DNA of 64,000 nt from Thermococcus thermotolerans. GTDB taxonomy: Archaea; Methanobacteriota_B; Thermococci; Thermococcales; Thermococcaceae. The notes under the pieces are model-generated. The model ran no database searches and was not told the DNA's origin. It worked only from the letters and a program-made list of their open reading frames with translations. Made by a program: the position numbers and the translations under genes. Numbering within the stretch: the first letter of the stretch is position 1; every line of letters starts with the position of its first letter. The stretch is taken from assembly GCF_024707485.1 (NCBI RefSeq), contig NZ_CP102602.1, forward strand, positions 496,001-560,000, written 5' to 3'. Of the stretch, positions 48,289 through 57,120 are shown in pieces.

Positions 48289-48843
48289 ATGAAGTTGGTC
48301 CCTGTGAAAGGTATCGTCTTGAACCTTGACGTTCTGGATCTGCCAGAATTTCATGGAGTGCTGGACGAACACTTTGTGCTACTAACAATCCCCTCAGGAA
48401 TAATCCTCTCGGACATCAGAAACCATGAGGAGTTGCTCCACTCGGAAGTCGTCCGCTCATTCAAGACTAAAGAACCCTTGGAGCTGGCTTTAATGGCCGT
48501 TCCGGAGAGTATAATGAGAAATGAAATAGGAATGGAGAGAATCGAATACCGATATTATTACCCTCCAAAAAACAGCAGATGGAAAAGAAAAGTTAAGTGG
48601 AAGGAAATGAGAGGTTTTGTGAGGCAGGGAATCACCGTCGAAGGAAGGGTTACTCAAATCAACCAATCGGGGGAAAGAGTACTCATCGAAATCCGTCCCT
48701 CAGGAATTCCAATGTATCTAGACCTTCCTTATGAGAAGTTCAGCAGACTGGAAATTCGGACTGGCGACTTCATTACGGCCTCCTTTCCGTGGTTTTATGC
48801 GAGGGCCGTTAAAGGAGGGGACATTGATGGGCCAGACCTTTAA
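48289..48843 (+). CDS. Unknown protein in an AT-rich islet
   Basis: A 184-residue soluble protein not recognised as a family member. A C-terminal segment, VEGRVTQINQSGERVLIEIRPSGIP and following MYLDLPYEKFSRLEIRTGDFI, has the look of a small beta barrel (OB-like) that could bind nucleic acid; the central region is basic (KNSRWKRKVKWKEMR). GGTGAATCTA precedes the ATG. Codon use is less GC-rich than in the neighbours, which suggests a recently acquired gene. It overlaps the next gene by 17 bases. Confidence 0.6.
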   Translation: MKLVPVKGIVLNLDVLDLPEFHGVLDEHFVLLTIPSGIILSDIRNHEELLHSEVVRSFKTKEPLELALMAVPESIMRNEIGMERIEYRYYYPPKNSRWKRKVKWKEMRGFVRQGITVEGRVTQINQSGERVLIEIRPSGIPMYLDLPYEKFSRLEIRTGDFITASFPWFYARAVKGGDIDGPDL

Positions 48844-49273
48844 GGCCATTGCTAAAGTCGCTTATTTTGATGGCAAAAGGGCGGTTTTCCTCGTCAAGAG
48901 GAATCACGGAAGAACCAAACGGGATGCCATTAGAGGCTGGAACCCGTGGATTCCAGTTCCTCATGTTCTTATCCCAGAGGAGTTTAAGAAGCTGGTTGAT
49001 TCAGCATATCAAAACAAAAAAGAACTTTTCCCGGTTTTTGCCCTCGACGCCAGCGAAATCGAGGCCTCTGATGATGAATGGTACGAATTCAGGGTCTCTC
49101 TCTCCAGTGAAGACGTTGTCTATTCGGTGAAGGGCTATCACGCGGGAGAATCACTTGTGGATGTTCTCGGAATACCTTTCAGGATTGAAGGGCTATCCTG
49201 GAAGGGATGGATTTCTGCGAGGGGGAAAAGACTCCTACTTGCACAGGTGGATGTAACTCCCCAGGGAAAATAG
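48827..49273 (+). CDS. Unknown protein paired with the preceding gene
   Basis: A 148-residue soluble protein without recognised motif. It starts MGQTFKAIAKVAYFDGKRAVFLVKRNHG and has a helix PEEFKKLVDSAYQNKKEL; acidic DASEIEASDDEWYEF follows. The ATG lies 7 bases after GGAGGGG. The overlap with the preceding gene suggests a two-gene transcription unit. No function is proposed. Confidence 0.55.
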   Translation: MGQTFKAIAKVAYFDGKRAVFLVKRNHGRTKRDAIRGWNPWIPVPHVLIPEEFKKLVDSAYQNKKELFPVFALDASEIEASDDEWYEFRVSLSSEDVVYSVKGYHAGESLVDVLGIPFRIEGLSWKGWISARGKRLLLAQVDVTPQGK

Positions 49274-49354
49274 AGGCAACCACGAGGGCTGTTTCGCATT
49301 TTGCAGAAAACTGCCTAAAGTTCAGGGAAAACTCTAACGTGGAGGTGTCTACTG

Positions 49355-49754
49355 TTGCCGGACGGCACAACTTATATCCTGCTCAGCAGGCTTTTGCTCC
49401 TTTCTTTTACCCCATTTAGGGACTACGACGGAGTGGTTCACTCAGGGGAAGCTGAGTTCCTCTTGGAACCTCCGGGTGTTAAAATAAGCGTCTTCATTCC
49501 CGTTGGGGAGCAGGCTGAGAAGTTCTCAAAACTCGAAGGCCAGTACATTGATGTGGAAATCGACCCACCGTACTTTGAAGTGTTTAACGTGAAAAACGCT
49601 GAAAGACCAATTATCACTCTTCAAAATCTTTGAGCCGGAGTGGGGCATCTTTGAGTGTGGAAACCTGAGGTTTGAAGAGTGCTTTAGCGGAGAGAGTGAG
49701 TGGATTGAAGAGATTGGAGCATGGTTCTATGCCTACCTCCCCGAACGCGATTGA
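49355..49754 (+). pseudogene. Frameshifted gene of unknown function
   Basis: The first frame reads a soluble protein (DYDGVVHSGEAEFLLEPPG, then GQYIDVEIDPPYFEVFNVKN) and stops at 49631-49633 after PIITLQNL. The +1 frame continues coherently from about 49620 as LFKIFEPEWGIFECGNLRFEE... to AWFYAYLPERD and stops at 49752-49754. One extra base near 49619 (or two lost) would join them. The start is unclear: TTG at 49355, or GTG at 49430 after a TATATCC box. No family is recognised. A sequencing error cannot be excluded. Confidence 0.5.
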
Positions 49755-49810
49755 GAAGTCCTTTCGCTCTTGACCCCAAACTTTTTAAACCTCGGGCTCA
49801 TTTCTATACC

Positions 49811-49905
49811 CTGGTGGTGCCTATCGTCCACCGTAACGCCGATTTCGACCCATGAATTTCACGCGTTCCGCGCTTCTCGGTTAGCCTTTACTCCGGCACC
49901 ACCGG
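49811..49905 (+). ncRNA. Candidate structured small RNA upstream of valS
   Basis: An 11-bp terminal stem pairs 49811-49821 (CTGGTGGTGCC) with 49895-49905 (GGCACCACCGG, two wobble or end pairs), enclosing 73 bases that can form further stems such as CGCG-TTC-CGCG. A TATA-like CTTTTTAAAC at 49781-49790 is the right distance upstream. A T-run at 49917-49921 follows. valS has its own TATA and RBS downstream, so this would be an independent transcript. No box C/D or ACA is found, so the class is unknown. Confidence 0.4.
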
Positions 49906-49974
49906 CGTTGCTAAGATTTTTAAAAGCCTGTTCTGAGGGTAACCCATCTTCAAAAAACCGAAAGGGTGATGTCC

Positions 49975-52647
49975 ATGCTCCCTAAGACCTACGACCCGAA
50001 CGAGATTGAGCCGAAGTGGCAGAAGTTCTGGCTGGATGAGAAAATCTACAAGTACGAGCTCGACGAGAAGAGGCCGAGCTACGCGATAGACACTCCGCCC
50101 CCGTTCACGAGCGGAACGCTCCACCTTGGTCACGTGCTCAGCCACACCTGGATCGACATAATCGCGCGCTACAAGAGGATGACCGGCTACAACGTGCTCT
50201 TTCCCCAGGGCTTTGACAACCACGGTCTCCCGACCGAGCTGAAGGTCGAGAAGGAGTTCGGAATAAGCAAGGATCAGCCGGAGAAGTTCCTCCAGAAGTG
50301 CGTTGAGTGGACCTGGCAGGCCATCGAGGCGATGAGAAACCAGTTCATAAGGATAGGCTACTCGGCCGACTGGGACCTGGAGTACCACACGATGGACGAC
50401 TGGTACAAGGCTGCCGTGCAGAAGTCCCTCCTTGAGTTCTACGAGAAGGGCATGCTCTACCGCGACAAGCACCCGGTCTACTGGTGTCCAAGATGCAGGA
50501 CGAGTCTGGCTAAGGCTGAAGTCGGCTACGTCGAGGAGGACGGCTATCTCTACTACATCAAGCTCCCGCTCGCTGACGGTTCCGGCTACGTGCCCATAGC
50601 CACCACGAGGCCCGAGCTGATGCCGGCCTGTGTTGCTGTCTTTGTCCACCCGGACGATGAGAGGTATAAGGACGTCGTGGGCAAGAAGGTGAAGCTCCCG
50701 ATATTCGAGCGTGAGGTGCCGGTCATAGCCGATGAGGACGTTGACCCCGAGTTCGGAACCGGTGCGGTCTACAACTGTACCTACGGCGACGAGCAGGACG
50801 TCGTCTGGCAGAAGCGCTACAACCTGCCGGTTATCATAGCGATCAACGAAGACGGCACGATGAACGAGAACGCCGGCCCCTACGCCGGGCTTAAGACGGA
50901 GGAGGTGCGCGAGAGAATAGCTGAGGACCTCGAAAAGATGGGCCTGCTCTATAAGAAGCAGAAGGTCCACCACCGCGTGCTGAGGCACACCGAGAGGAGC
51001 TCCTGTATGGCACCCATCGAGCTGCTCCCCAAGACCCAGTGGTTCATCAAGGTGAAGGACTTCACGGACGAGATAGTGAAGGTGGCTAAGGAGATAAACT
51101 GGTACCCAGAGGATATGTTCCTCCGCCTGAAGGACTGGGCCGAGAGCATGGACTGGGACTGGGTCATAAGCAGGCAGAGGGTCTTTGGAACGACGCTCCC
51201 GTTCTGGGTCTGCAAGAACGGCCACGTTGTTCCGGCTAGGGAAGAAGACCTTCCGGTTGACCCGCGCTTCGACAAGCCGCCCGTGGAGAAGTGCCCGGTC
51301 TGCGGTGCCGAGCTTGAGCCCGTTACTGATGTCCTCGACTGCTGGATAGACTCCAGCATAACCCCGCTCATCATAACCCGGTGGCACGAGGCCATCAAGG
51401 GCGACGAGGAGGCCAAGCGCTGGTTCGAGCACAACTTCCCGACCGCTCTCAGGCCGCAGGGAACGGACATCATCAGAACGTGGGCATTCTACACGATATT
51501 CAGAACCCACGTCCTCACCGGCCAGAAGCCCTGGAAGGACGTTCTCATTAACGGAATGGTGGCCGGCCCGGACGGCAGGAAGATGAGCAAGAGCTACGGC
51601 AACGTCGTAGCACCTGACGAGGTCATACCGAAGTACGGCGCCGATGCGCTCCGCCTCTGGACTGCCTTAGCACCGCCCGGAGAGGATCACCCCTTCAAGT
51701 GGGAGACCGTTGATTACAACTACCGCTTCCTCCAGAAGGTCTGGAACATCTACCGCTTTGCCGAGAGACACCTGAGCGATTTCGACCCGAAGGAAGCTCC
51801 AGAGGAGCTTGAGCCACTCGATCGCTGGATACTCTCAAGGCTGCATCGCGTTATCAAGTTCGCCACCGAGGAGATGGAGCGCTACCGCTTCAACCTGCTC
51901 ACGAGGGAGCTGATGACCTTCGTCTGGCACGAGGTGGCCGACGACTATATCGAGATGATCAAGTACCGCCTCTACGGCGACGACGAGGAGAGCAAGCTGA
52001 AGGCGAAAGCGGCACTCTACGAGCTGCTCTACAACGTCATGCTCCTCCTCGCCCCGCTGGCCCCGCACATAACCGAGGAGCTCTACCAGGAGATGTTCAA
52101 GGGCCACGTCGGTGCTAAGAGTGTGCACCTCCTTGAGTGGCCGAAGTACGACGAGGGCAGGATAAGCGAGGAGGCTGAGAAGCTCGGAGAGCTCGCCCGC
52201 GAGATAGTCGGCGCCATGAGGCGCTACAAGAACAGCCACGGCCTGGCACTGAACGCCAAGCTCAAACACGTGGCCATCTACGCCACCGATTCCTACGAAG
52301 CCCTGAAGGCCATAGAGAAGGACATCGCCGGAACCATGAACATCGAGAGGCTGGAGATAATCCAGGGCGAGCCGGAACTTGAGGAACGCATCACCGAGAT
52401 AAAGCCCAACTTTAGGACGGTTGGCCCGCGCTACGGCAAGCTCGTGCCGAAGATCACCACCTACCTCAAGGAGAACGCGGAAGAAGTTGCAAGGGCCCTC
52501 AAGGAGACCGGAAAGGTTGAGTTTGAGGTCGAAGGCCAGAGGGTCGAGCTGGGCAAAGAGGACATTGTGCTCAGGAAGGCGGTGTTCAGCGAGGGCGAAG
52601 AGGTTGAAACGGCCGTAGTGGGAGACGCCGTTGTGGTGTTCTTCTGA
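49975..52647 (+). CDS. valS: Valyl-tRNA synthetase
   Basis: An 890-residue class I synthetase. The HIGH motif is HLGH (GTLHLGHVLSHTW), the KMSKS motif is GRKMSKSYGNVVAPDEV, and the CP1 editing domain has TTRPEL with YGDEQDV. A zinc-binding pattern WCPRCRTSLAK and a second CPVC are present. The C-terminus carries the helical anticodon domain. I start at the ATG after GGGTGATGTCC; the GTG three codons upstream is part of that site. The TATA box TTTTTAAAA is at about 49917-49925. Confidence 0.93.
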   Translation: MLPKTYDPNEIEPKWQKFWLDEKIYKYELDEKRPSYAIDTPPPFTSGTLHLGHVLSHTWIDIIARYKRMTGYNVLFPQGFDNHGLPTELKVEKEFGISKDQPEKFLQKCVEWTWQAIEAMRNQFIRIGYSADWDLEYHTMDDWYKAAVQKSLLEFYEKGMLYRDKHPVYWCPRCRTSLAKAEVGYVEEDGYLYYIKLPLADGSGYVPIATTRPELMPACVAVFVHPDDERYKDVVGKKVKLPIFEREVPVIADEDVDPEFGTGAVYNCTYGDEQDVVWQKRYNLPVIIAINEDGTMNENAGPYAGLKTEEVRERIAEDLEKMGLLYKKQKVHHRVLRHTERSSCMAPIELLPKTQWFIKVKDFTDEIVKVAKEINWYPEDMFLRLKDWAESMDWDWVISRQRVFGTTLPFWVCKNGHVVPAREEDLPVDPRFDKPPVEKCPVCGAELEPVTDVLDCWIDSSITPLIITRWHEAIKGDEEAKRWFEHNFPTALRPQGTDIIRTWAFYTIFRTHVLTGQKPWKDVLINGMVAGPDGRKMSKSYGNVVAPDEVIPKYGADALRLWTALAPPGEDHPFKWETVDYNYRFLQKVWNIYRFAERHLSDFDPKEAPEELEPLDRWILSRLHRVIKFATEEMERYRFNLLTRELMTFVWHEVADDYIEMIKYRLYGDDEESKLKAKAALYELLYNVMLLLAPLAPHITEELYQEMFKGHVGAKSVHLLEWPKYDEGRISEEAEKLGELAREIVGAMRRYKNSHGLALNAKLKHVAIYATDSYEALKAIEKDIAGTMNIERLEIIQGEPELEERITEIKPNFRTVGPRYGKLVPKITTYLKENAEEVARALKETGKVEFEVEGQRVELGKEDIVLRKAVFSEGEEVETAVVGDAVVVFF

Positions 52648-52666
52648 TTCCAAGTTTTCTTTTTGC

Positions 52667-53068
52667 TCATCTTCCTTTCTGTTTTCTGGACTCCAAGTGG
52701 ATTTCAAAAAGGGTGGCATCTCGTTCTTTTACGACTTCGACCCGAACCTCTCCGAATTCCCTTTCCAGCTCATCGACGACCCCCTGAATCATGTCATCCT
52801 CAAGAAGGTCCTCGTTCTCGATGAAAAGGGTTTTCCCGGTGTACCAGACGTTATACACAAAGTCGTATCCCGTGAACATCTTGTTTTTGCCTTCACCAAA
52901 CACGGCGTTTCCGTTTTCCTTTATAATGTCGAGAATAGCCTGTTCCGGGCAGTGGGCCCTTCTGAATCTTGAATACACCCTTGGGATCACATCGCAGGGT
53001 GAACCACCCATGATCTGCCGCGTTCCAATCTTGTAATTTCTGAAGAGGATAAGGGTACTGACACCCAT
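52667..53068 (-). CDS. Conserved hypothetical protein
   Basis: A 133-residue soluble alpha/beta protein with no recognised motif. Its pieces include GSPCDVIPRVYSRFRRAHCPEQ, VFGEGKNKMFTGYDFVYNV and a C-terminal helix and strand with EREFGEVRVEVVKERDATLFEI. Two cysteines lie in the N-terminal third. It converges with valS, ending 20 bases beyond the valS stop. Function unknown. Confidence 0.6.
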   Translation of the reverse strand: MGVSTLILFRNYKIGTRQIMGGSPCDVIPRVYSRFRRAHCPEQAILDIIKENGNAVFGEGKNKMFTGYDFVYNVWYTGKTLFIENEDLLEDDMIQGVVDELEREFGEVRVEVVKERDATLFEIHLESRKQKGR

Positions 53069-53125
53069 GATAACCCCCAGTGCTTGGATTACGGAAGAAG
53101 TTTAAATGTCATCTGGTTCATCCGT

Positions 53126-54244
53126 CTAACAGTTGTAGCACAGCATCGCGGCCTTCTTCAGGAGTATCACCCGATAGGCTTTCCCGTTTATTATCCTCGC
53201 GTTGGAGATTTTGTTGAGGTGGTGTATCCTCTTCCTCTCAAGCGCTATCAGGTCGAGTTCCCTCAGCACCTTCACGAAGTCCTCCCAGCGGATTTTGAGC
53301 CACTTGGAGTACTCATGGAACAGCTCCTTCTCGACCACCCTGTAGGTCTTGCCGTTCACTTTGTATCTGATCGCGCGCTTGGGGAGTTCCTTTCTCAATC
53401 TCCAGCGCGCGTGGAGTGGCTCCTGGAACTCGTAAACCGCTTCATCCATGGACTTCCCTTCCACCATCATCTTGAGAATTATGCCGAGGATGCGGTTTAT
53501 CCTGTCGGGGACGCCGACAATGTCGCCGCGAAGAACTATCTTCCTCCTGCGGACCTTTATTCCGGCGTTCTCAAGCTCCTCGCCTATTTGGGGCGTGGTT
53601 TTCTTCTTGTTCCCGCCGGTGTCAACGATGCCGCCGATTATGAATGCCTTAACGCTAAAGTCTTTCTCGCTCAGGGTTTCCTCCGCCCAGGGATCGAGGA
53701 GAACGACTTCATCAATGCCCCTCTCCCTCAAAAACTCCGCCGTTGGGCCTTCGTAGGCGGTTATCCTATCAATCGGGCCGTGGAACATGGATTTAAACTC
53801 ATCGTTCGCCCACGTTACGGCCAGCTCCTTTCCCGTAAAGTAGTCCCTCAGCAGGCCGTAGCTCTGGCTCACCTGCAGGCAGACCTTGCCCTTCTCTTTC
53901 TGGGTGTGCTTGTCCCAGTGGTATAGGTCGATTATGAAGTAGGGCCACTCAGGGAGCTTTGAACGGAGCTCTTCGGGTGTCAGAACAGGCTCGAACTTCT
54001 CCTTCATGCACAGGGGGGCATAGGCGTAGTAGGAGCCCTCGACGCGGTTGCCGTTCAGGTCCCACGCAACGGCCGTCTTCTCCGGGACGCGGAATATTGC
54101 CCCCTTTCCGTTGATTATCCCCACTGCCACGTCCTGAAGCTTGTTCTTTGACTTTCTGAAGCGCTTTGAGAGCACCCCGAAGCTCTCGATCCCCTTCTCC
54201 CTCAGCGCTTCCCTGAAAAGGTCGGCGAGCGTCTTCATGGCCAT
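53126..54244 (-). CDS. trm10: tRNA (purine-9-N1)-methyltransferase Trm10
   Basis: A 372-residue SPOUT-fold enzyme like the Thermococcus kodakarensis protein that methylates both A9 and G9 of tRNA. Central blocks are YFIIDLYHWDKHTQKEKGKVCLQVSQSYGLLRDYF, GIDEVVLLDPWAEETLSEKD and FIIGGIVDTGGNKKKTTPQIGEELENAG, the last being the knot region. An N-terminal domain (residues 1-85) precedes the SPOUT core. TTTTTAAA about 26 bases upstream fits a leaderless ATG at 54244. The next upstream DNA is the palindromic element. Confidence 0.88.
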   Translation of the reverse strand: MAMKTLADLFREALREKGIESFGVLSKRFRKSKNKLQDVAVGIINGKGAIFRVPEKTAVAWDLNGNRVEGSYYAYAPLCMKEKFEPVLTPEELRSKLPEWPYFIIDLYHWDKHTQKEKGKVCLQVSQSYGLLRDYFTGKELAVTWANDEFKSMFHGPIDRITAYEGPTAEFLRERGIDEVVLLDPWAEETLSEKDFSVKAFIIGGIVDTGGNKKKTTPQIGEELENAGIKVRRRKIVLRGDIVGVPDRINRILGIILKMMVEGKSMDEAVYEFQEPLHARWRLRKELPKRAIRYKVNGKTYRVVEKELFHEYSKWLKIRWEDFVKVLRELDLIALERKRIHHLNKISNARIINGKAYRVILLKKAAMLCYNC

Positions 54245-54282
54245 CGGTTGAGGGTCGGGCGGAGGTTTAAAAAGTTTGCCAC

Positions 54283-54552
54283 CAAACTTTGCGTAGCAAA
54301 GTTTGATCAAAAAGTTAATCTTTGTTAAAATGAACAAAGCCAGTTTGCATGTCTTTTCAATATTCCAAGGTTCCAAAGGGGTTCATGTCCACGAGGCTGG
54401 CTAAAAGGGTTTCAACTTTTCTTAACGCTCTTTGGGCGTCATTCTTGCAGTGAAACCATCAACAAAACTCTTCAAGGGATGAACCCTCCTAAATCTCAGG
54501 GGTTTTAGAAGTGACATGCAAACTTTGATGAAACTTTGTGCAGGCAAAGTTT
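54283..54552. mobile_element. MITE-like palindromic element between trm10 and tRNA-Glu
   Basis: Each end carries a hairpin with related sequence: CAAACTTTGC-GTA-GCAAAGTTTG (54283-54305) and AAACTTTG-N6-CAAAGTTT (54531-54552). Inside, three nested inverted pairs lie at matching distances: GTTTGCATGTC 54343-54353 with GACATGCAAAC 54513-54523, GGGTTCAT 54379-54386 with ATGAACCC 54479-54486, and GGTTTCA 54408-54414 with TGAAACC 54451-54457. The DNA is AT-rich and non-coding. Terminal hairpins suggest an IS200/IS605-derived MITE; a structured RNA is the alternative. Confidence 0.45.
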
Positions 54553-54556
54553 CTTA

Positions 54557-54634
54557 TGGTGCCCCGGCCGGGATTTGAACCCGGGGCGCGGGCTCGAAAG
54601 GCCCGCATGTTTGACCGGGCTACACCACCGGGGC
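54557..54634 (-). tRNA. tRNA-Glu, anticodon TTC
   Basis: On the minus strand the acceptor stem is GCCCCGG with CCGGGGC, discriminator A, and CCA is encoded. The anticodon stem CGGGC/GCCCG encloses CTTTCGA, giving TTC. The T arm is CCGGG/CCCGG around TTCAAAT. TTTTTAAA on the minus strand about 25-30 bases upstream is the promoter. The 3' end lies 4 bases from the palindromic element. Confidence 0.94.
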
Positions 54635-54712
54635 TCGATATTAGGGAAGGGCGAGCGTTTAAAAATCTTTCGTTGGGGAATTCTTTTTAAGTCCGCGTCC
54701 AATTTTCTTCCG

Positions 54713-55708
54713 ATGCTCGCGGTCAAAGTTCCCAAACGAGAGGCAGAGAAGGCCAGAAGAAAGCTTATCGAACTCGGCGTCCTGGCGAAAGGATACGCCG
54801 TCAGAAGAGAGGGTGAGTCTGTGCTCTTCCCCGTCACAGAGCCAGTTGAGGGCTTTGAGCTCGTTGAGGCCGACTTTGAGAGGGTTGAGAGAAGGCCTCA
54901 CAGCTACCGCGAGGTCGTTGAGGTTCCGGACGAGGTTAGACCGCTCCTCCCGAGCTCCTTCGACGTAATCGGTGACATAGCGATAATCGAGCTACCGGAA
55001 GAGCTGATGTCCTATGGAAAAGCTATCGGAGAGGCCATCCTGAAGGCTCACAGGCACATAAAGTCCGTCTTCGCCAAGGGGAGCAAGGTTTCCGGGGAAT
55101 ACCGTGTAAGGGAGCTCGTTCACCTCGCCGGCGAGAGGAGAACTGAAACGCTCCACCGAGAGAACGGGATAAGGCTGAAGCTCGACGTTGCCAAAGTCTA
55201 CTTCTCCCCCCGCCTTGCAACCGAGAGGATGAGGATTTTCGAGAAGACCCGGCCGGGGGAGGTTATATTTGATATGTTCGCCGGCGTCGGGCCTTACGCG
55301 ATGCTTCTAGCTAAGAAAGCAAAGCTCGTCTTCGCCTGCGACATCAACCCATGGGCAATTCGCTACCTTGAGGAAAACATCAGGCTGAACAAAGTTAACA
55401 ACGTCGTGCCTGTCCTCGGGGACGTGCGGAAGGTTGCCGGACGGCTCAAGGCCGACCGCGTGATAATGAACCTTCCCAAGTTTGCCGACCGCTTTTTGAG
55501 GGAGGCCATGCTGAGCGTTAGGGACGGGGGGGTTGTCCACTACTACGGCTTCGGCCCGGAGGAGGACCTGTTCTCAGAGCACGAGGCGAAGATTAAATCC
55601 ACCGCGAGAGAGCTCGGCTTCACCGTCGAGTTCCTGGAGGAGAGGAAAGTCCGCCCCTACGCCCCGAGGCAGTTCAACATAGCGATCGACTTCAGAGTCA
55701 TGAAGTAG
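54713..55708 (+). CDS. trm5b: tRNA (guanine-37-N1)-methyltransferase Trm5b
   Basis: A 331-residue Trm5-type enzyme forming m1G37. An N-terminal domain (residues 1-90) carries RREGESVLFPVTEPVEGF; the tRNA-binding LKLDVAKVYFSPRLATERMRI and the SAM site VIFDMFAGVGPYAMLLAKKA follow, then ACDINPWAIRYLEEN and the catalytic RVIMNLPKFADRFLREA. The C-terminus RPYAPRQFNIAIDFRV is typical. A leaderless ATG follows a TTTTTAAG box. An upstream in-frame extension would run through tRNA-Glu and is rejected. Confidence 0.92.
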   Translation: MLAVKVPKREAEKARRKLIELGVLAKGYAVRREGESVLFPVTEPVEGFELVEADFERVERRPHSYREVVEVPDEVRPLLPSSFDVIGDIAIIELPEELMSYGKAIGEAILKAHRHIKSVFAKGSKVSGEYRVRELVHLAGERRTETLHRENGIRLKLDVAKVYFSPRLATERMRIFEKTRPGEVIFDMFAGVGPYAMLLAKKAKLVFACDINPWAIRYLEENIRLNKVNNVVPVLGDVRKVAGRLKADRVIMNLPKFADRFLREAMLSVRDGGVVHYYGFGPEEDLFSEHEAKIKSTARELGFTVEFLEERKVRPYAPRQFNIAIDFRVMK

Positions 55709-55784
55709 CGTTTTGCGGAGAGAACAGGCTTTAAAAAGAAGTCGTTTTCCCGATAAAACACCAAAAAGGTTAGAAAAGGGAAAG

Positions 55785-57110
55785 TCACTTCCCCGCTATC
55801 TTCACGTTCTCGAACTTGATGAAGGGCGTTATGATGGTGGTCATGAAGGGCATTACGGTCTGCTCCTTCGTTACCTCGGTGGCGCTCTTCAGCAGTTCGT
55901 AGACGTTGCCCGCTATGAGGAAAACGCTGGCACCTTTGACCTCCCCGTCCTCGATGAGGAAGGCAGGGTTTGCCGTTACCGCGAAGTTCCCGTTGTCGGG
56001 GTTGCTTGAGTGGGCACCCTGGAAGCCGTCCACGAAGTAGCCGTGCTCGATTTCCGCTATGACCTCCTCCAGCGAGCGCTTCCCGTTCTCGATGACCATG
56101 CTGTGGAAGCCTATGTTTATGCCGCCGGTTCTCAGGTCCCTCTTTCCGTTTCCGGTGCTCTCGGTGCCGTGAATCCTGGCCCAGTAGTTGTCCCAGACGA
56201 AGCCCTTGAAGGTTCCGTTCTCGATGAGGACGTTCTTCCTCGTCGGCACTCCCTCGCCGTCGGCTATAACGGGCTGTATGGAGAGCTCGTGGAACGGGTC
56301 GTCGTATATCGTGAGCACGTCGCTGGCTATATTCTCCCCTACCTTTCCTGCCAGCGGTGTCGTTTCCTTAACCAGACGCTCACCGCTGAAGGCAGGGAAT
56401 AAGGCGTAGCTGAAGAGACCCGCTATCGCCCACGGGCCGAGGATTATTGGAACCTCCTCGTTCCTGCTGGCCTTGACGTTGTAGGCCCACTTGACCTTCT
56501 GGACGGCCCTTTCAACGACCCCGTCAACGTCGAGGTTTAAGTCGCGCTTCGCGTCGAAGTCAAAAATGCCGGGCGTTACAACGTCTCCCTTCCTGCCCAC
56601 CAGCTCCAGGAACAGGAACGCCGCACCGCCCTCCTGGGAAACATCTACCCCGTGGGAGTTGACAACCTGCCTTTCCTCCCACGAAACGCCGCCCTCTCCG
56701 CCTGCAACCACAACGTGCTCGTCCTTCTCGCGGGCGAGCTTTATGCCGCGGACGAGCATTTCAACGAGTTCATCTGGCGAAGCGTCCTTCAGCTCGTAGT
56801 TGGGCTTTGGTTTCTCACGGTACTTCCCTGGCTCAGGCAGGGAGACCCACTTCTCGTCGGGGCTGTTGAGCCTTGCCATCTTTGCCGCCTGCTCTATCGC
56901 TTCCCTTATCTTGGCCGGCTCGTCGCTGTCGACTATCGCCAGACCGAGGCGCTTGTCCTTGATTCCGCGGATTATCGTCACGGCCCCACTCCTCGTGGAG
57001 GCCATTGAAATCTCGTTCAGCTCGACGCTTGCGCTGACGTCCTTGGAGCGGTAAACGGCGATCTCCAGCTCGTCGAAAAACTTCTCACCGTACCTTATTA
57101 GTTCCTCCAT
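55785..57110 (-). CDS. tldE: TldE/PmbA family protein
   Basis: A 441-residue TldD/TldE-family protein that lacks the zinc HExxxH and acts as the partner subunit of TldD. Visible blocks are SRSGAVTIIRGIKDKRLG-like strand, HVVVAGGEGGVSWEERQVVNSHG, TPLAGKVGENIASDVLTIYDD and the C-terminal QGAHSSNPDNGNFAVTANPAFLIEDGEV. TldD/E degrade flexible peptides and process microcin-like products. The ATG is preceded by GGTGGTGAAG, just after the tldD stop. Confidence 0.9.
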   Translation of the reverse strand: MEELIRYGEKFFDELEIAVYRSKDVSASVELNEISMASTRSGAVTIIRGIKDKRLGLAIVDSDEPAKIREAIEQAAKMARLNSPDEKWVSLPEPGKYREKPKPNYELKDASPDELVEMLVRGIKLAREKDEHVVVAGGEGGVSWEERQVVNSHGVDVSQEGGAAFLFLELVGRKGDVVTPGIFDFDAKRDLNLDVDGVVERAVQKVKWAYNVKASRNEEVPIILGPWAIAGLFSYALFPAFSGERLVKETTPLAGKVGENIASDVLTIYDDPFHELSIQPVIADGEGVPTRKNVLIENGTFKGFVWDNYWARIHGTESTGNGKRDLRTGGINIGFHSMVIENGKRSLEEVIAEIEHGYFVDGFQGAHSSNPDNGNFAVTANPAFLIEDGEVKGASVFLIAGNVYELLKSATEVTKEQTVMPFMTTIITPFIKFENVKIAGK

Positions 57111-57120
57111 CTTCACCACC

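Noticed and set aside
49207-49419. 70-residue reading frame between islet genes
   Set aside because: It starts inside the preceding gene and shows no protein-like pattern or ribosome site.
54401-54460. GTTTCAAC...TGAAAC resembling a CRISPR repeat
   Set aside because: Only one copy is present and it forms part of the nested palindrome; no repeat-spacer array exists in the window.
54536-54712. N-terminal extension of trm5b through tRNA-Glu
   Set aside because: It would read through a tRNA gene on the opposite strand; a TATA box points to the ATG at 54713.
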